Origin: Brachypodius melanocephalos
Lineage: Eukaryota > Chordata > Aves > Passeriformes > Pycnonotidae
Assembly (NCBI GenBank): GCA_013398615.1
Contig: VZSR01003807.1
Coordinates: 3,936,307-4,000,306 of the forward strand
Length of the DNA stretch: 64,000 nt
Direction of reading: 5' to 3'
The notes beneath the pieces were generated by a model. The model was not told the DNA's origin. It saw only the letters and a list, made by a program, of their open reading frames with translations, and ran no database searches. Position 1 is the first letter of the stretch. Each line of letters opens with the position of its first letter. The position numbers were made by a program, and so were the translations under genes. Positions 29,001 through 38,100 of this stretch are shown in pieces.

Positions 29001-30572
29001 AAAAAAACCAAACAAAAATAAACCCCTGGAAAAGCTTTGGGTATGAATCCTTAGAAACTCTCTCAAACAATCAGGTAATTTCGTTTACTTCATTTTCTTC
29101 GTTTTACCCTCTAGAAGTGAAAAGAATACATCAGACTAATGTAAGAGCCCAAAAGGAAACAAAAATATCTGACTCAGATCACTGCCATTTCCTTGTTCAG
29201 TTTTTACACAGCAACAAAAGCATTGCCTTTCACACTGACCAAAAGCATTTACCTTTTCTGCACATTTTTTTGGCATTTTTAAAACTTAAATCCTCTACAG
29301 ATTTCATATCTTTACTCTATGTTAGAGGATATGTACTAAATTGAGCTACTCTTGAGCACAGAGCCCTAGGCTCCGTGGTAAAACACAAATCACCTCTTTT
29401 ACATGCTTAATACAGGGGATGATAAAACATACCTATTGCTTTTTCTTCCTGGACAGGGATTTTCCACACCAGTGGCAGAAGGGACAGGAGGAGGGTCAGA
29501 AGTTCTTCTCGACATGTCAGCTCCTATGTTAGGAGCAAAATAAAAACAAACGATCTTGTATTTTTAAAAGATAGATTAACCTTCTTTATTTTACCAAGCT
29601 ATTAAGCATTCAGTTCCCTATGCTTTTTTGCTGTTTTAAGCACTGAAAAAAACAACCTAACTGCAAAGAGTGCTATAATCATTAACTGGAGCCAATCAGA
29701 AAGCATCCAAGATATTTATTACACCTTTGCAACTGTTTCTATACAAAGCTCTCCTAATCCCCCTTGTAGGAAGATTACCTCAAAAAAGAAAACCAGAAAA
29801 GTCAAAAGCACAAAACTTAGCAATTTTTAAAAGTCAACAGGAAGGCCCGGACAAGCCCAAAACTTTGTTCCAAAAATATAACAGCAAAAAAATCAAAACC
29901 ACAGAATAACCACTAAAAAACCTCCTCTCCTACTGGGATTCTAACACATACTAAGAGCTTCAGTGCAGGGAAGAATGTAGAAAGCACAGAATTCAAACAA
30001 TTCTTTTATGGCATGCACTATCAGAATGGTTTCAGACTAATAACTCTCAAACACAAAAAGCTGACTCAAGCATTTTGGCACTTTACATGATTCCGGGACA
30101 TGCAACTGAAGTCTTTCTACCCAGCTACTGCACCTGAGCTTCACACATGCCTTAGTCAAATATGAGCTGGCAAACAGGTCTATGATTACCTAGTTTTCCA
30201 TTTTCTGCTCCTGAAGGACAAAATGCAACTATAATATACCCTTTTGAATTTCTACTCTTCTCAATTAACTTATTTTAATAAAAAGGAAAGAAAACAAGTA
30301 CCAAGAACAACATGAACCAGACAAATCCATGCAGTCAATGCTCAATACAAAAATTATAACCACTTAAGAAAAGCTACTACCTGATCAATTATTGAGTTCA
30401 GAGTAGTAAGCAAAATAAACCCACGGCCTTGAACTAAGTATTGTCCCAGTGCTGCCATATGAGTTTCTTCTTCTTCATCTTCCTTGGCTTCTGTCCTCTG
30501 TACCACTGCATTGCACAGTCTGTTGACATCAGTCAAGAATTCCCGTGCCAGTGAGTTACTGGCACTGCTCAT
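1961..30572 (-). CDS. LYST: LYST, lysosomal trafficking regulator: coding exons 2-21 (partial, runs off the left edge)
   Basis: Seen: 20 minus-strand exons join in phase from ATG 30572-30570 to 1961 (6,247 nt; 2,082 codons plus one base), with no internal stop. Known: LYST is a very large cytosolic BEACH-family scaffold controlling size and trafficking of lysosomes and lysosome-related organelles (melanosomes, lytic granules); its loss causes Chediak-Higashi syndrome. The translation follows mammalian LYST along its whole length, for example [20 protein letters not shown] at residues 6-25, [10 protein letters not shown] in exon 4 and [15 protein letters not shown] in exon 10. Residues 1 to about 1400 are helical ARM/HEAT-like sequence with acidic low-complexity linkers; about 1462-1672 form a ConA-like domain. 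No signal peptide or membrane segment is visible. The next mammalian exon is long and is absent here, so the gene continues past base 1. The start has G at -3 and matches the mammalian N terminus. Confidence 0.97.
3303..3501 (-). CDS. LYST: LYST exon 20 (residues 1973-2038)
   Basis: 199 bases, acceptor CTTTATTTCTAG, donor CACATAG before GTAAAT. It encodes [20 protein letters not shown], then [20 protein letters not shown] and [15 protein letters not shown]. It leaves one base (G) that makes Asp with exon 21. Confidence 0.95.
5213..5350 (-). CDS. LYST: LYST exon 19 (residues 1927-1972)
   Basis: 138 bases, phase 0 at both ends, acceptor TGTTTTTCAG, donor CTGCAG before GTACTT. It encodes [20 protein letters not shown], then [20 protein letters not shown] and TCQVLQ, close to identical to mammalian LYST. 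Confidence 0.95.
5948..6097 (-). CDS. LYST: LYST exon 18 (residues 1877-1926)
   Basis: 150 bases, phase 0 at both ends, acceptor CCCTTTCTGTAAG, donor GCAAAG before GTAAAT. It encodes [20 protein letters not shown], then [20 protein letters not shown]. The AAG acceptor is acceptable and is fixed by the protein match. The intron to exon 17 is only 262 bases, the shortest here. Confidence 0.94.
6360..6533 (-). CDS. LYST: LYST exon 17 (residues 1819-1876)
   Basis: 174 bases, phase 0 at both ends, acceptor GCCTTTTCCTCAG, donor CTGAAG before GTAAAG. It encodes [20 protein letters not shown], then [20 protein letters not shown] and [15 protein letters not shown], the helical repeat region after the ConA-like domain. 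Confidence 0.96.
8091..8336 (-). CDS. LYST: LYST exon 16 (residues 1737-1818)
   Basis: 246 bases (82 codons, phase 0 at both ends), acceptor CTTTTTTTCCAG, donor GCTAGG before GTAAGG. It encodes [32 protein letters not shown] and [20 protein letters not shown] followed by LFAR, all conserved in LYST. Confidence 0.96.
9812..10002 (-). CDS. LYST: LYST exon 15 (residues 1673-1736)
   Basis: 191 bases, acceptor TTCTGTATTTTAG, donor TTAATT before GTAAGT. It encodes [20 protein letters not shown], then [20 protein letters not shown] and [10 protein letters not shown], ending in phase 0. The donor's intronic side is ideal while its exonic side (ATT) is weak. Confidence 0.95.
11365..11525 (-). CDS. 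LYST: LYST exon 14 (residues 1619-1672), end of ConA-like domain
   Basis: 161 bases, acceptor TTTGTATTTTTAG, donor TTTAATG before GTACTT. It encodes [20 protein letters not shown], then [20 protein letters not shown] and FNG, nearly identical to mammalian LYST. It leaves one base (G). Confidence 0.96.
12924..13097 (-). CDS. LYST: LYST exon 13 (residues 1561-1618), ConA-like domain
   Basis: 174 bases, acceptor TTGTTTTCATAG, donor GTCAGAG before GTAAAG. It encodes [20 protein letters not shown], then [20 protein letters not shown] and [11 protein letters not shown]. The W-x-H-L and LWVSG motifs are typical of LamG/ConA-like strands in BEACH proteins. It leaves two bases (AG) for an Arg completed by exon 14. 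Confidence 0.95.
13858..14002 (-). CDS. LYST: LYST exon 12 (residues 1513-1560, split 1561)
   Basis: 145 bases, acceptor TTATATTTCTAG, donor TTTCG before GTATGG. It encodes [20 protein letters not shown] and then VWAD, the conserved core of the ConA-like domain. It ends with two bases (CG) completed by T from exon 13 to make Arg. Confidence 0.95.
15056..15479 (-). CDS. LYST: LYST exon 11 (residues 1372-1512), start of ConA-like domain
   Basis: 424 bases, acceptor TTTCTTCTAG, donor AGCACAG before GTGAGG. It encodes [10 protein letters not shown], a Ser/Asn-rich linker, then [20 protein letters not shown] and [12 protein letters not shown] at about residues 1470-1481. The last block is the first strand motif of the concanavalin-A-like domain found in LYST and related BEACH proteins. 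A basic [10 protein letters not shown] loop follows. It leaves one base. Confidence 0.96.
16445..16554 (-). CDS. LYST: LYST exon 10 (residues 1335-1371)
   Basis: 110 bases. The acceptor TTATTTTTAG before CATGTCAG keeps phase and gives [20 protein letters not shown], then [17 protein letters not shown], one of the best conserved LYST blocks. A second AG lies 8 bases downstream but would shift the frame. Donor TGTACG before GTATGT; ends in phase 0. Confidence 0.95.
17351..17417 (-). CDS. LYST: LYST exon 9, small (residues 1313-1334)
   Basis: 67 bases, the smallest exon here. Acceptor CTTTTCAACAG; donor TTTTCATG before GTGAGT (strong). It encodes [20 protein letters not shown] followed by FH, and leaves one base G that makes Ala with exon 10. 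Length and residues match mammalian LYST. Confidence 0.94.
17907..17946. repeat. A/C-only low-complexity tract
   Basis: Forty bases containing only A and C on the plus strand, mostly A runs broken by C or CC, in the LYST intron between exons 9 and 8. On the transcribed strand it is T-rich with G pairs. Similar to the longer tract at 28,947. Confidence 0.8.
18175..18401 (-). CDS. LYST: LYST exon 8 (residues 1237-1312)
   Basis: 227 bases, acceptor TTTCTTTTTAG, donor GAACAG before GTAAAA, ends in phase 0. It encodes [20 protein letters not shown], then [20 protein letters not shown], the helical LYST block after the acidic linker. Found by homology and splice sites because no long open frame marks it. 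Confidence 0.95.
19330..20370 (+). mobile_element. CR1 LINE, 5'-truncated, reverse-transcriptase C-terminal part and 3' end
   Basis: About 1 kb on the plus strand, antisense to LYST inside intron 7. Reading with frameshifts gives reverse-transcriptase landmarks: YLDFSKAF near 19,390, [13 protein letters not shown] sequence near 19,580, FANDTKL near 19,650 (the usual first Asp of FADD is Asn, so the active site is broken) and [20 protein letters not shown] near 20,020-20,080. The 3' end GGTTGGACCAGATGATCCTT followed by GTATTCTATA is typical CR1. Inactive relic; the 5' limit is approximate. Confidence 0.92.
20737..20890 (-). CDS. LYST: LYST exon 7 (residues 1186-1236), acidic linker
   Basis: 154 bases between acceptor TTCTATTGTACAG and donor GAATGAAG before GTAAAT; it leaves one base. 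It encodes a Glu-rich linker with [20 protein letters not shown] followed by [11 protein letters not shown], matching the mammalian acidic linker. Probably disordered (inference from composition). Confidence 0.95.
21543..21704 (-). CDS. LYST: LYST exon 6 (residues 1132-1185)
   Basis: 162 bases, phase 0 at both ends. Acceptor TTCCCCAAAACAG; donor GAAAAG before GTATGA. It encodes [20 protein letters not shown], clearly the LYST segment before the acidic linker. An exon of whole codons at both ends could be skipped without frameshift. Confidence 0.94.
22635..23667 (-). CDS. LYST: LYST exon 5 (residues 787-1131)
   Basis: A 1,033-base exon: acceptor TTTCTCTTGCAG, donor CACCAG before GTGCTG, ends in phase 0. 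It opens with [12 protein letters not shown], then [44 protein letters not shown] sequence (here [16 protein letters not shown]) and ADIWSMCR, all LYST landmarks. The stretch after about residue 990 is Ser/Glu-rich and poorly conserved compared with mammals; conservation returns at the final [16 protein letters not shown]. Confidence 0.97.
25265..27341 (-). CDS. LYST: LYST exon 4, large N-terminal exon (residues 95-787)
   Basis: A 2,077-base exon. Acceptor TTTGTTTTGACAG precedes 27341, and the first codon (Asp) is completed by the last base of exon 3. It encodes a basic Ser/Arg stretch ([20 protein letters not shown]) at about residues 137-161, the conserved block [20 protein letters not shown], long HEAT/ARM-like helices, and a His/Arg-rich patch [20 protein letters not shown] near residue 500. 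It ends TCCAG before GTTGGT, an unusually weak donor. The two leftover bases (AG) plus A from exon 5 make the Arg of KSRVIRD, so the junction is fixed by phase and homology. Confidence 0.97.
28947..29018. repeat. A/C-only low-complexity tract with C runs
   Basis: Seventy-two bases of only A and C on the plus strand, with C runs of 6 (28,967-28,972) and 4 (28,979-28,982), and another C4 at 29,023-29,026 just outside. In LYST pre-mRNA these become G runs separated by U, so a G-quadruplex is conceivable. Lies in intron 3. Confidence 0.85.
29433..29523 (-). CDS. LYST: LYST exon 3 (residues 65-94)
   Basis: A 91-base exon between acceptor TCCTAACATAG and donor GTATGT. It encodes [20 protein letters not shown] and then [10 protein letters not shown], the leucine-rich helix that follows exon 2 in mammalian LYST. 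It enters in phase 0 and leaves one base (G) that completes an Asp with exon 4. It is too short to stand out as an open frame and was found by homology and splice sites. Confidence 0.95.
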
Positions 30573-30579
30573 GTCTGAG
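30381..30579 (-). CDS. LYST: LYST exon 2, contains the start codon (residues 1-64)
   Basis: Acceptor CCTCTACTTACAG precedes base 30579; 7 UTR bases (CTCAGAC) follow, then ATG at 30572-30570. The exon ends ATTGATCAG before GTAGTA, with 192 coding bases and phase 0. It encodes the conserved LYST N terminus, including an acidic run (EDEEEE) at about residues 31-36 and [11 protein letters not shown]. Reading on into the intron would add only 8 residues before a stop. Confidence 0.97.
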
Positions 30580-33500
30580 CTGTAAGTAGAGGAAAGGACA
30601 GAAATTAACTCCATCAGAAAACACATTCCTTATAGGCAGAAGACTGGGGGAAAGAAGGAAGCGTTTCTTCCCTGCATCTCACATCCTCAAAAAGACAGTA
30701 TCTGTTGAACTGAGGAATCAATATACCCATATAGGATAGAAGGAAAGAAAAAAAGAAACTTAAGAGAATTCCAGTGAAACTTTAGCTAACAGCCCAGAAC
30801 CCCAAACACTGACTTCATAAATCTAACAAGTAAAAGCCTTCAGCAGAGCATTCCCTTCCACTACATAAATGAAAGTTAATGACATTGTTTCAGCTTTTCT
30901 TTGTAACCTCTATGCAAGCTTCAACATTTGTCTGCTACTAAAAGGTATTTGACCTGCAGCATAAGGGCGAAACACATAGCACTTACACAACACTTATACA
31001 ACAGGAAACATTCTTTAATAGTTTATTTGAACAATATCATGTTATGTATTCCAACAGTATGCAGATTGTTTCAAGGGGAAAGGAAAAAATTACTGAGTTC
31101 AGAAAATTTTGGAAGTTGCAAAAATACAATGCTTTAGATTTACAAGTTAACTAGACAGTGCTTTCCTTCTGGGTAGCAGTCACTACTAGTGTGTGCTTAA
31201 TTCAAGAGACAATTCTGCCATTGTTCAGAAGGAAATACCAAAAAAATTGGTTCTGCTTCCCAGACTGATTAATTTTGCTTTGGATGCTCAGCACTAGTAC
31301 ACGGAGAAACACTGAACTCAAACAAGACAAGAAATGCAAGACTCAGCTGTAGAAAACTCTCAAGAGGATCACAGAAGAAAGCAAAACAAAAACAATAATC
31401 AGTGATGGCAGCTATGAAAGCAAGATCATTTAATCCACATAAACCTCACTTAATGAGTGCAATAGCACATTTAACTCCTTCTATTTCCGTATAAACAGCT
31501 GAAGTAAAAGCTTCAGAAGTCAAATACTTTCCTCATATCCAAGCACAGAATGTGGGGAAAAAAAGCCAAATAACTTTCAATGTAACATTTATACATAATA
31601 GATGGATTAATATTCAATTAGGTAAAAAATAAGACCTTGTAAGTAAAATCAAGTCTGTTTGCACTAATGGTACAGAAAGCTCCTTTTAGTAGCAAAACTG
31701 CAAACACTTTAATGACATTCGCTGCAGAGATAGCAAAAACATTCTTACCAGAATCACTTTGCCAGCTTAACACATTTATCTCCTATCTGGAAGAACAAGC
31801 AAATATATTCTGGAAATATCACTCTTGGTTCACCTGTTTTTAGAAACAGAAAAATATGGTTAATATGATTTTTTAAAAAAAGTTATTTTATGATAGCTAT
31901 TTGAAATTAGGAAGGGTTGAGGGTTATTTGAGCTTTAAAGCCCTGGTTTTCACTTTCAGCTTAAGATTGTAAATCCTATTACAGAGAAAATAATTGGTAT
32001 ACATGAGATAACATAATAAAATCCATTAGTTTGTAAAATGCAAAATGAGCTAGGTACACAAGTTTAAATAATTCCCTCTAGGAACAGTGTGAGGTTTTAG
32101 TGATCATTACCTGCATATATAATATTTCAAGAACTTGCAGCTCCAGGTATAAGTGAGGGATAAAAGGAGAACTGAATTATGCAGTCAGGTATTGATGTAA
32201 ATGCATCTCAAATCTGTCCTAGACTGTCCTAACGGAATACCAATTCTCTACTACATTAAGCACCAGGGAAAATGTAGTTAATAAAAATTGAAATTTTGTC
32301 AGTAGGAAACCCATCAATTGGAGATTTATCACTGGGAATGCAAAGGGTAGTAACCAAGAAAAGCCTCAAAAACATTAAACTACTAAAGGTCTCTAGGTAA
32401 GCACTCAAAAGACATTTATTACATCCACATTTAATTGCGAGAAAAAAACCCAAAACACAACAGATGGAGACAGGGGGAAAAAGGAAAGAAAAATACTGAA
32501 TTTATCGGTTTAGTATTCTCAGATGAGAAGCAAGTAAAAATTTCAGTTTTAAGTTAAGATGAGCATGAACATTACACAACAGACTTCCTTAAGGAAAAAG
32601 ACAAACACTATAGGCTAGCCAGGCAAGCACCAAGTAATTGGCCTCCCTTTGACTGCTAGGAAACATGTTTCATCCACAGCCTCACAAAAAACTAACTTAC
32701 CCATTCAGCTAATAGTCACAATTTATTGAAACAGAATAGTTTAAGCAGCTAGTCGTTTTGCAGTTGCACTAGACTAATAGATACAGAGATAAGTTGTCCA
32801 TCATGTTTTTGTGTCCTTCCAGCTGAAGCTTCAGTCTCCTGCACTGCTTGCCTGGTTACATGGATTTAACATACATTGCCATACTCTATTAAAAGGGTGG
32901 ATTGCCAGTATCAGTAGCAAGATACAGTATGATTTTGTTGCCATTAACACAAAAAGACATTAGGCATATATTCTTAATTTAATATAGAATGGGTGAGGAA
33001 TTAGGATGCTCTGATTCTACAGTGCGGAAAAAAAAATTGTAAAGAGATACCATGCTGGATAGTGGGGAACTTCTAGGATTTGTTTCAACAAGTGCTAGCT
33101 AGTTCTGAGTTGTACCTATTTCTTTTCCTGCAAAGAAGTTTTGAAACAGACTGACAGCACAAACATATCTTTGGAAACAATTGGTGATACAACCTAAGCT
33201 GTATGAGAGCAGGAAGAAACCTACTAGAACATTGTACACAGTCCCAATGAGACCTTAACAGTTTTACAGGGCTTCACACAGCCAACTCTAAAAAAAGAAA
33301 AGGCCATTTAATTTCCTAGAAGAATATTACTATCATATTTCACAAAAATCACCTCTACTACATAGTATTTATTTACAAAAGGAAAAAAACTCACAAGTTA
33401 AAAAAATCACTTAACTGTGAATAATCTGAGATTCTCCTGCCCTTTTCATGCCCATCTTTGCATCGTGCTCATAATTCAACCTGTATCATGTCTGTCCTAT

Positions 33501-36500
33501 GGCCCCTTTCTACACCACCTCTCAAGGGAGTTATCTCATATTTACTGTTGTGGTAGAAATTGATTTCTTGCACCTGAAAATTGTATTTTCTCTGAACTTC
33601 CACCTATTTTTTATGAAGTTGCTAATCAACTGAGCATCTTAAAGTGTAAGACTGTATTGTACTTCAGTGGACTTTGAAAGAAAATATCAAAAATTGTCCT
33701 TAAAAGAATAGAACTCAAAAATAAGACTAATTTAGCTATCTTGAATACTGAATCATTAATATACTAAATTTGCATCATGCTAATGATTAGATGTTAATCT
33801 CTAACAACAGTAAAATTTGTGGAAAGAAGAACATGCAACAAAAGCACAGAGTCAGAACTAGCACTCTGCATACTGGATGGAACTGGGCCTTTTCTTTAGT
33901 TTGTTTTCAGCAATACATTACCCAGAAAGGCCTGGAATGTCCACTAAAGAGCAGCATCATAAAAAAAACACAGTACTAAGTCAAAAGCCCATAATACTAG
34001 TCTATTACTTTCAGAAACTGTTGCCCAAGAGCTACTACAGGAATCACAGAGAACTAGATAACAAATAGCTACATGAAGATGTTGATTTATTGACCTTCCC
34101 TAGTTTTCTGTTTCAGGTAAGAGAGAAACATTGACGAGGCATGGCATGTCTACAAGTCCTTTTATGTACAGACTGCAATGAAGTTGCTTTTTCAGTAGCT
34201 AGTAAAATTAATGCTTTGAAAAAAACCCCTTAGTTTCTATAAGACATTGTGAAATCAAGTTTTTTTCTGGCCTCTGGTTCAAAACTTGCAGCCTTTTCAC
34301 CCATTCTGTAGAATAAAGTATATATACAAGTCACATCTGGCCAAAAAACACTACACTTAGTTTATACAGTATTCATTTCAATTAGCAAATGCTTATCCCA
34401 ACCTCATTGCTTGTACTTGATGTTTATGCTCTGGAGAGCATGCTTGTTACCTTTTCAAGGATTTTAACATTAATATATCAATCATTATTTAATCAGATTT
34501 AGTCTAGGGTTCAACTTTCAATTTAAGCTCAAGCACCTATTAGCAGAGGACACATACATAATGAAGGGCATCAGCATGTTATTAACACTAAGACATTCCA
34601 CAAGAGGTTTCTGCTATTGTAGCAAAGGTTGTCAGGGTTATTACAGAAACTAAGTTTAGCTGGTTAGTGGCAGACAGCAATTTTGATTGTCTGCTTAAAA
34701 AATTCACTAGCTATTAGACTAAGAATGAAATCCTCTGTGCAAACTGGGGAGGAAAAGAAAGTGTATGAGAGCATGCAATATAGAAATACCTATGGAATGA
34801 AATGGGAAGTATAGTGCTGCCTTGAAATCCGCACGTGGTGGGAAAATGTAAGTAAAGGCTGGAAGTAATGCATCACCGAAATCAGCATTCTTCCTTTTCT
34901 GTTCTTCTGATATGATTCAAAACTTTACACAAGCTGGAAAGAAACACCCAGCTGACATTGCCAAAATAGGTTGCACAGCAGGAGCAACATACAGACAGAA
35001 AGAAAACAGGAACCTGCAGTTTAAGCAGAGCATCTCAGAAAGCTTTAGACACTTTGATGCTTTGCATTACTGATGCAGGGCAGTCAGCCAAAAGAATAGC
35101 TTACAAAACACAGTGAACATTTGCAAACCATCCAACAACTCAGTCAAAAACACGAGCAAACAAGAGCAAAACCAAGACGCTTTAAGCTTGGTTCATTCTC
35201 AAAGCAGACATACCAGACAACACTCCAGCTCCACAGAAGAATTCCTGCTTAATATTTTCAACCACTTTCTGCTCTGTCCTCTACTATTATTTATTAACTA
35301 TTTGCAGTTACAGAAGCAGAAAACCCTATTGCATACTAAGGCAGTGCTGCTCCAACCATGACACTGCACATGAAAAAAGCCACCTCTTAACATACAGAGC
35401 TTATTATAAGACTGCAGGTAGCTGTCAATTTTTGGCACAGTGCTATTTTTGACCAAGTACTTGATTTCATCAAGAAGTTCAGTAACTAGCTTTTAGCCTT
35501 ATGTGTAATCCACTAGACCAATATTATTTCTGAACAAGTCATTCAGAGCCTCTCCCCCCAGAACAAAGAAAAAGGTGAAAACCAAAAATGCTTGGTATGC
35601 TTGGATAAATAACCCAAACCTTGTCCTTTAAACAATCCAGGGAAGTGTGTCAAGTGCACAAAACAGTAAACAAGTATTATTTTAATGAACCCTCAAAACT
35701 ATGGTGAGACCATCAGAGTAATGATATTTCAGTATACACAAGCATGTTTATGCCTGTATAATCTTAATATTGCCACTTTATGTATTAAGTCCCATCTCAC
35801 TTAAGAGGGATGTTGGTCTTGCAACACCTGAAGTTTGACAGTCCTGCTTCTCCAAGTATTGTAAGCCGTCTATAAGTATGTTGTTTACTTCTGTTCTACT
35901 GCCATGGTATTAAAAAATTAATCCATGAAGCTCAGTGCTTATACAACCTGAGAATTAGAAAATTTCTACTACTTGTGAATGCGCGAGCATTGTATCTCAC
36001 ACTGGAAAAAAAAAAAAGACTTAAAGGAATTACCTGTGCTTACTGACAAAAATAGTCCTCAAAGAAATAAAAATACACATTTTCGTATTGTGTATGGTTA
36101 GGGAACACTGACATGATAGCTACACTAGCCATTCATCATGTAGAATAGGAATGCCAAGGTAAAAAACCAAATGAGACCAGACAAATAATAAGCCAGGTTT
36201 GTTCAAATAAAAGAAACAGGTGCTTTCCTAAATACCTGTCATATATATATATATCTATAAAATCAAGTCAGCAAACATACCCAAGGCTACAGACCCTTTG
36301 AGGTACACAGAGACATTACAGCAGGTGCAGGCAGGTCACCTTCTCAGAAACAGTTTCAGAGCTGTCATCCTTCTGATCAAGAACCAGACCTGTGGTGTAC
36401 CACACAGTGAAATAAGAAAGAAAAAGCCAAACCCTTGCTTACTCCCAGATAATAATTTCCCATGGATTTTCAGGCCTCAGGTTTTTTTGATAGTTTGAAA

Positions 36501-36724
36501 TCAAACTCATGGGTAATGTCTTTGGGCACAAAGATCGTTGCAGACTACACTTCCAAAACTTAGTCAGCATAGTCTTTCAAAACATAACCTATAATGTATT
36601 TGCTAGAGTTTAATCAGCTTCTTGTGATATATTCTGACTGTGAGTGTTTATGTCTGCTCTCTACAACGACTGTTCCTAGAATTTCACTTGTCTAGCATAA
36701 CTGCTGGTGAAACCAGCTCTAAAT

Positions 36725-36743
36725 GATACCTCTCAGAGGTATC
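36725..36743. repeat. 19-base palindrome
   Basis: GATACCTCT, one central C, then AGAGGTATC: 9-base perfect arms with essentially no loop, in LYST intron 1. It could be a coincidence or a dyad protein site; nothing links it to a known factor. Confidence 0.8.
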
Positions 36744-37992
36744 TCAGATTAACATGTACACATTATCCTTACACACACACCCCATCCCTCAGTTCATGTT
36801 TTTCTGTTCAACAGTTTCCAAAGTGTCATCTTGGGACATTTTTTCTTGCTAAAATTCAGCAGGTTCTCAGGTTCTGCCTTGAGTTATGAAGAACAATATT
36901 CCTTTACAAGTTAACAGATTATCAATAATTTCCTCCTTTTGAGTCTGGGGGAAATACCACTGAGACAGAGCTAATGGCAGAGAATCCCACAAGCTAGCTG
37001 CATATTAGACAAGTGCTTTGAAACAGCTTCTCAGCTTCATGAGGAATTTTATTTAGTCATCAAACAATATGAAACACCTGTGAATACATTCTTGTCAAGC
37101 CTGAAATCAAGCAAAAAGAAACGAGAGATGATTCATCTAACAAGATAAAAAGCACAACACTAATGAAAGACAGGCTCTCAACCACCCACCTACACTCAAG
37201 TTATACATTAGCCCTGTGCATATGCTATACTCAAGTTTATGTTAAGACTGTGGTCTTATACTAGCCAAAGCCATTAACTACAACATAGTTGTCAGCCAAA
37301 TTAAATTCATTCCAGTTCATTTAAAACTTTCGTATTTCAGACCACTGCATACAGGCATGGAGAGTAAGCATTCCTTATAAGAGGCATGGGGAAAGCTGGG
37401 GGCCTTCAAAGATAATCATTGCAGCACTAACTGTGTCAAAAACAAATATGCTTGCTCTCATGGACACCAGCTAAAAAGTACTAAAGAATACAGGGCTGCT
37501 ACCAATACTATGAATGCGGGCAACAAGTTTGTTGGCAGAGTTGAAGACTAGGATCTCTTTCAGATCTTATCTACGGTGTCAGAGGCCAACATCTCCGCAA
37601 ACACATCATACTAAAGGAAGGAACTGAAAAATATTCCACCACAATCTATGAAATATCAGTAAATTCTTACAAAAGAAAAATGAAGGATGAAGATCATCCG
37701 TAAAACATTTGGCAGTGGCAAGGCAATGCTTGTAAGTGAGCCTTGTTCTGAACACTACTCAGAGTGCTAATAAGCTCTTCCCTAAATTAAAATATATACA
37801 AGTAATACTCCTAAATCCCTTCTTCCATACTTTAGGTTTGATACTTTAACCACAGAACAGATTACAAGCTAGCCTTAACAGTGATCGCTGCACAGTAACA
37901 ACTAAATCTAAAGATCAAGACTAACCTCCACAGACTGCAAATGGAAAGGAAAGCAGCAGTCTACTCTGACAGGTAAGTCAGAGGTTCAGTGC

Positions 37993-38100
37993 CACTGTCT
38001 CCAGTACTGAGCCCACAGAGACCAGCTCTGCACGACCAGACAGACTTTGTGATAGGCTCTGACATTAACCCACAGTACTGGAGACAGTGTGGTCTCTGTG
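37993..38100. repeat. Interleaved inverted repeats, order A-B-A'-B'
   Basis: Arm A CACTGTCTCCAGTACTG at 37,993-38,009 is perfectly complementary to A' at 38,073-38,089 (17/17). Arm B CACAGAGACCA at 38,014-38,024 is perfectly complementary to B' at 38,090-38,100 (11/11), which directly abuts A'. The order A, B, A', B' is that of an H-type pseudoknot rather than a simple hairpin. The palindrome CAGTACTG lies at the inner end of both A arms. Origin unknown; two successive template switches is one explanation (inference). Confidence 0.9.

Larger units (their letters stand above)
2093..30380 (-). other. LYST introns 2-20, non-coding content
   Basis: Introns between the coding exons (plus-strand limits): 2093-3302, 3502-5212, 5351-5947, 6098-6359, 6534-8090, 8337-9811, 10003-11364, 11526-12923, 13098-13857, 14003-15055, 15480-16444, 16555-17350, 17418-18174, 18402-20736, 20891-21542, 21705-22634, 23668-25264, 27342-29432 and 29524-30380. 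All are AT-rich, begin GT and end AG. Apart from the CR1 in 18402-20736 and A/C tracts at 17907-17946 and 28947-29018, I recognise nothing; the open frames in them are short and lack homology. Confidence 0.85.

Noticed and set aside
31140..31215. Possible avian counterpart of the mammalian LYST-intron microRNA miR-1537
   Set aside because: The minus strand has a partial resemblance to one mature arm as I recall it, but the seed differs and the flanking sequence does not fold into a convincing hairpin.
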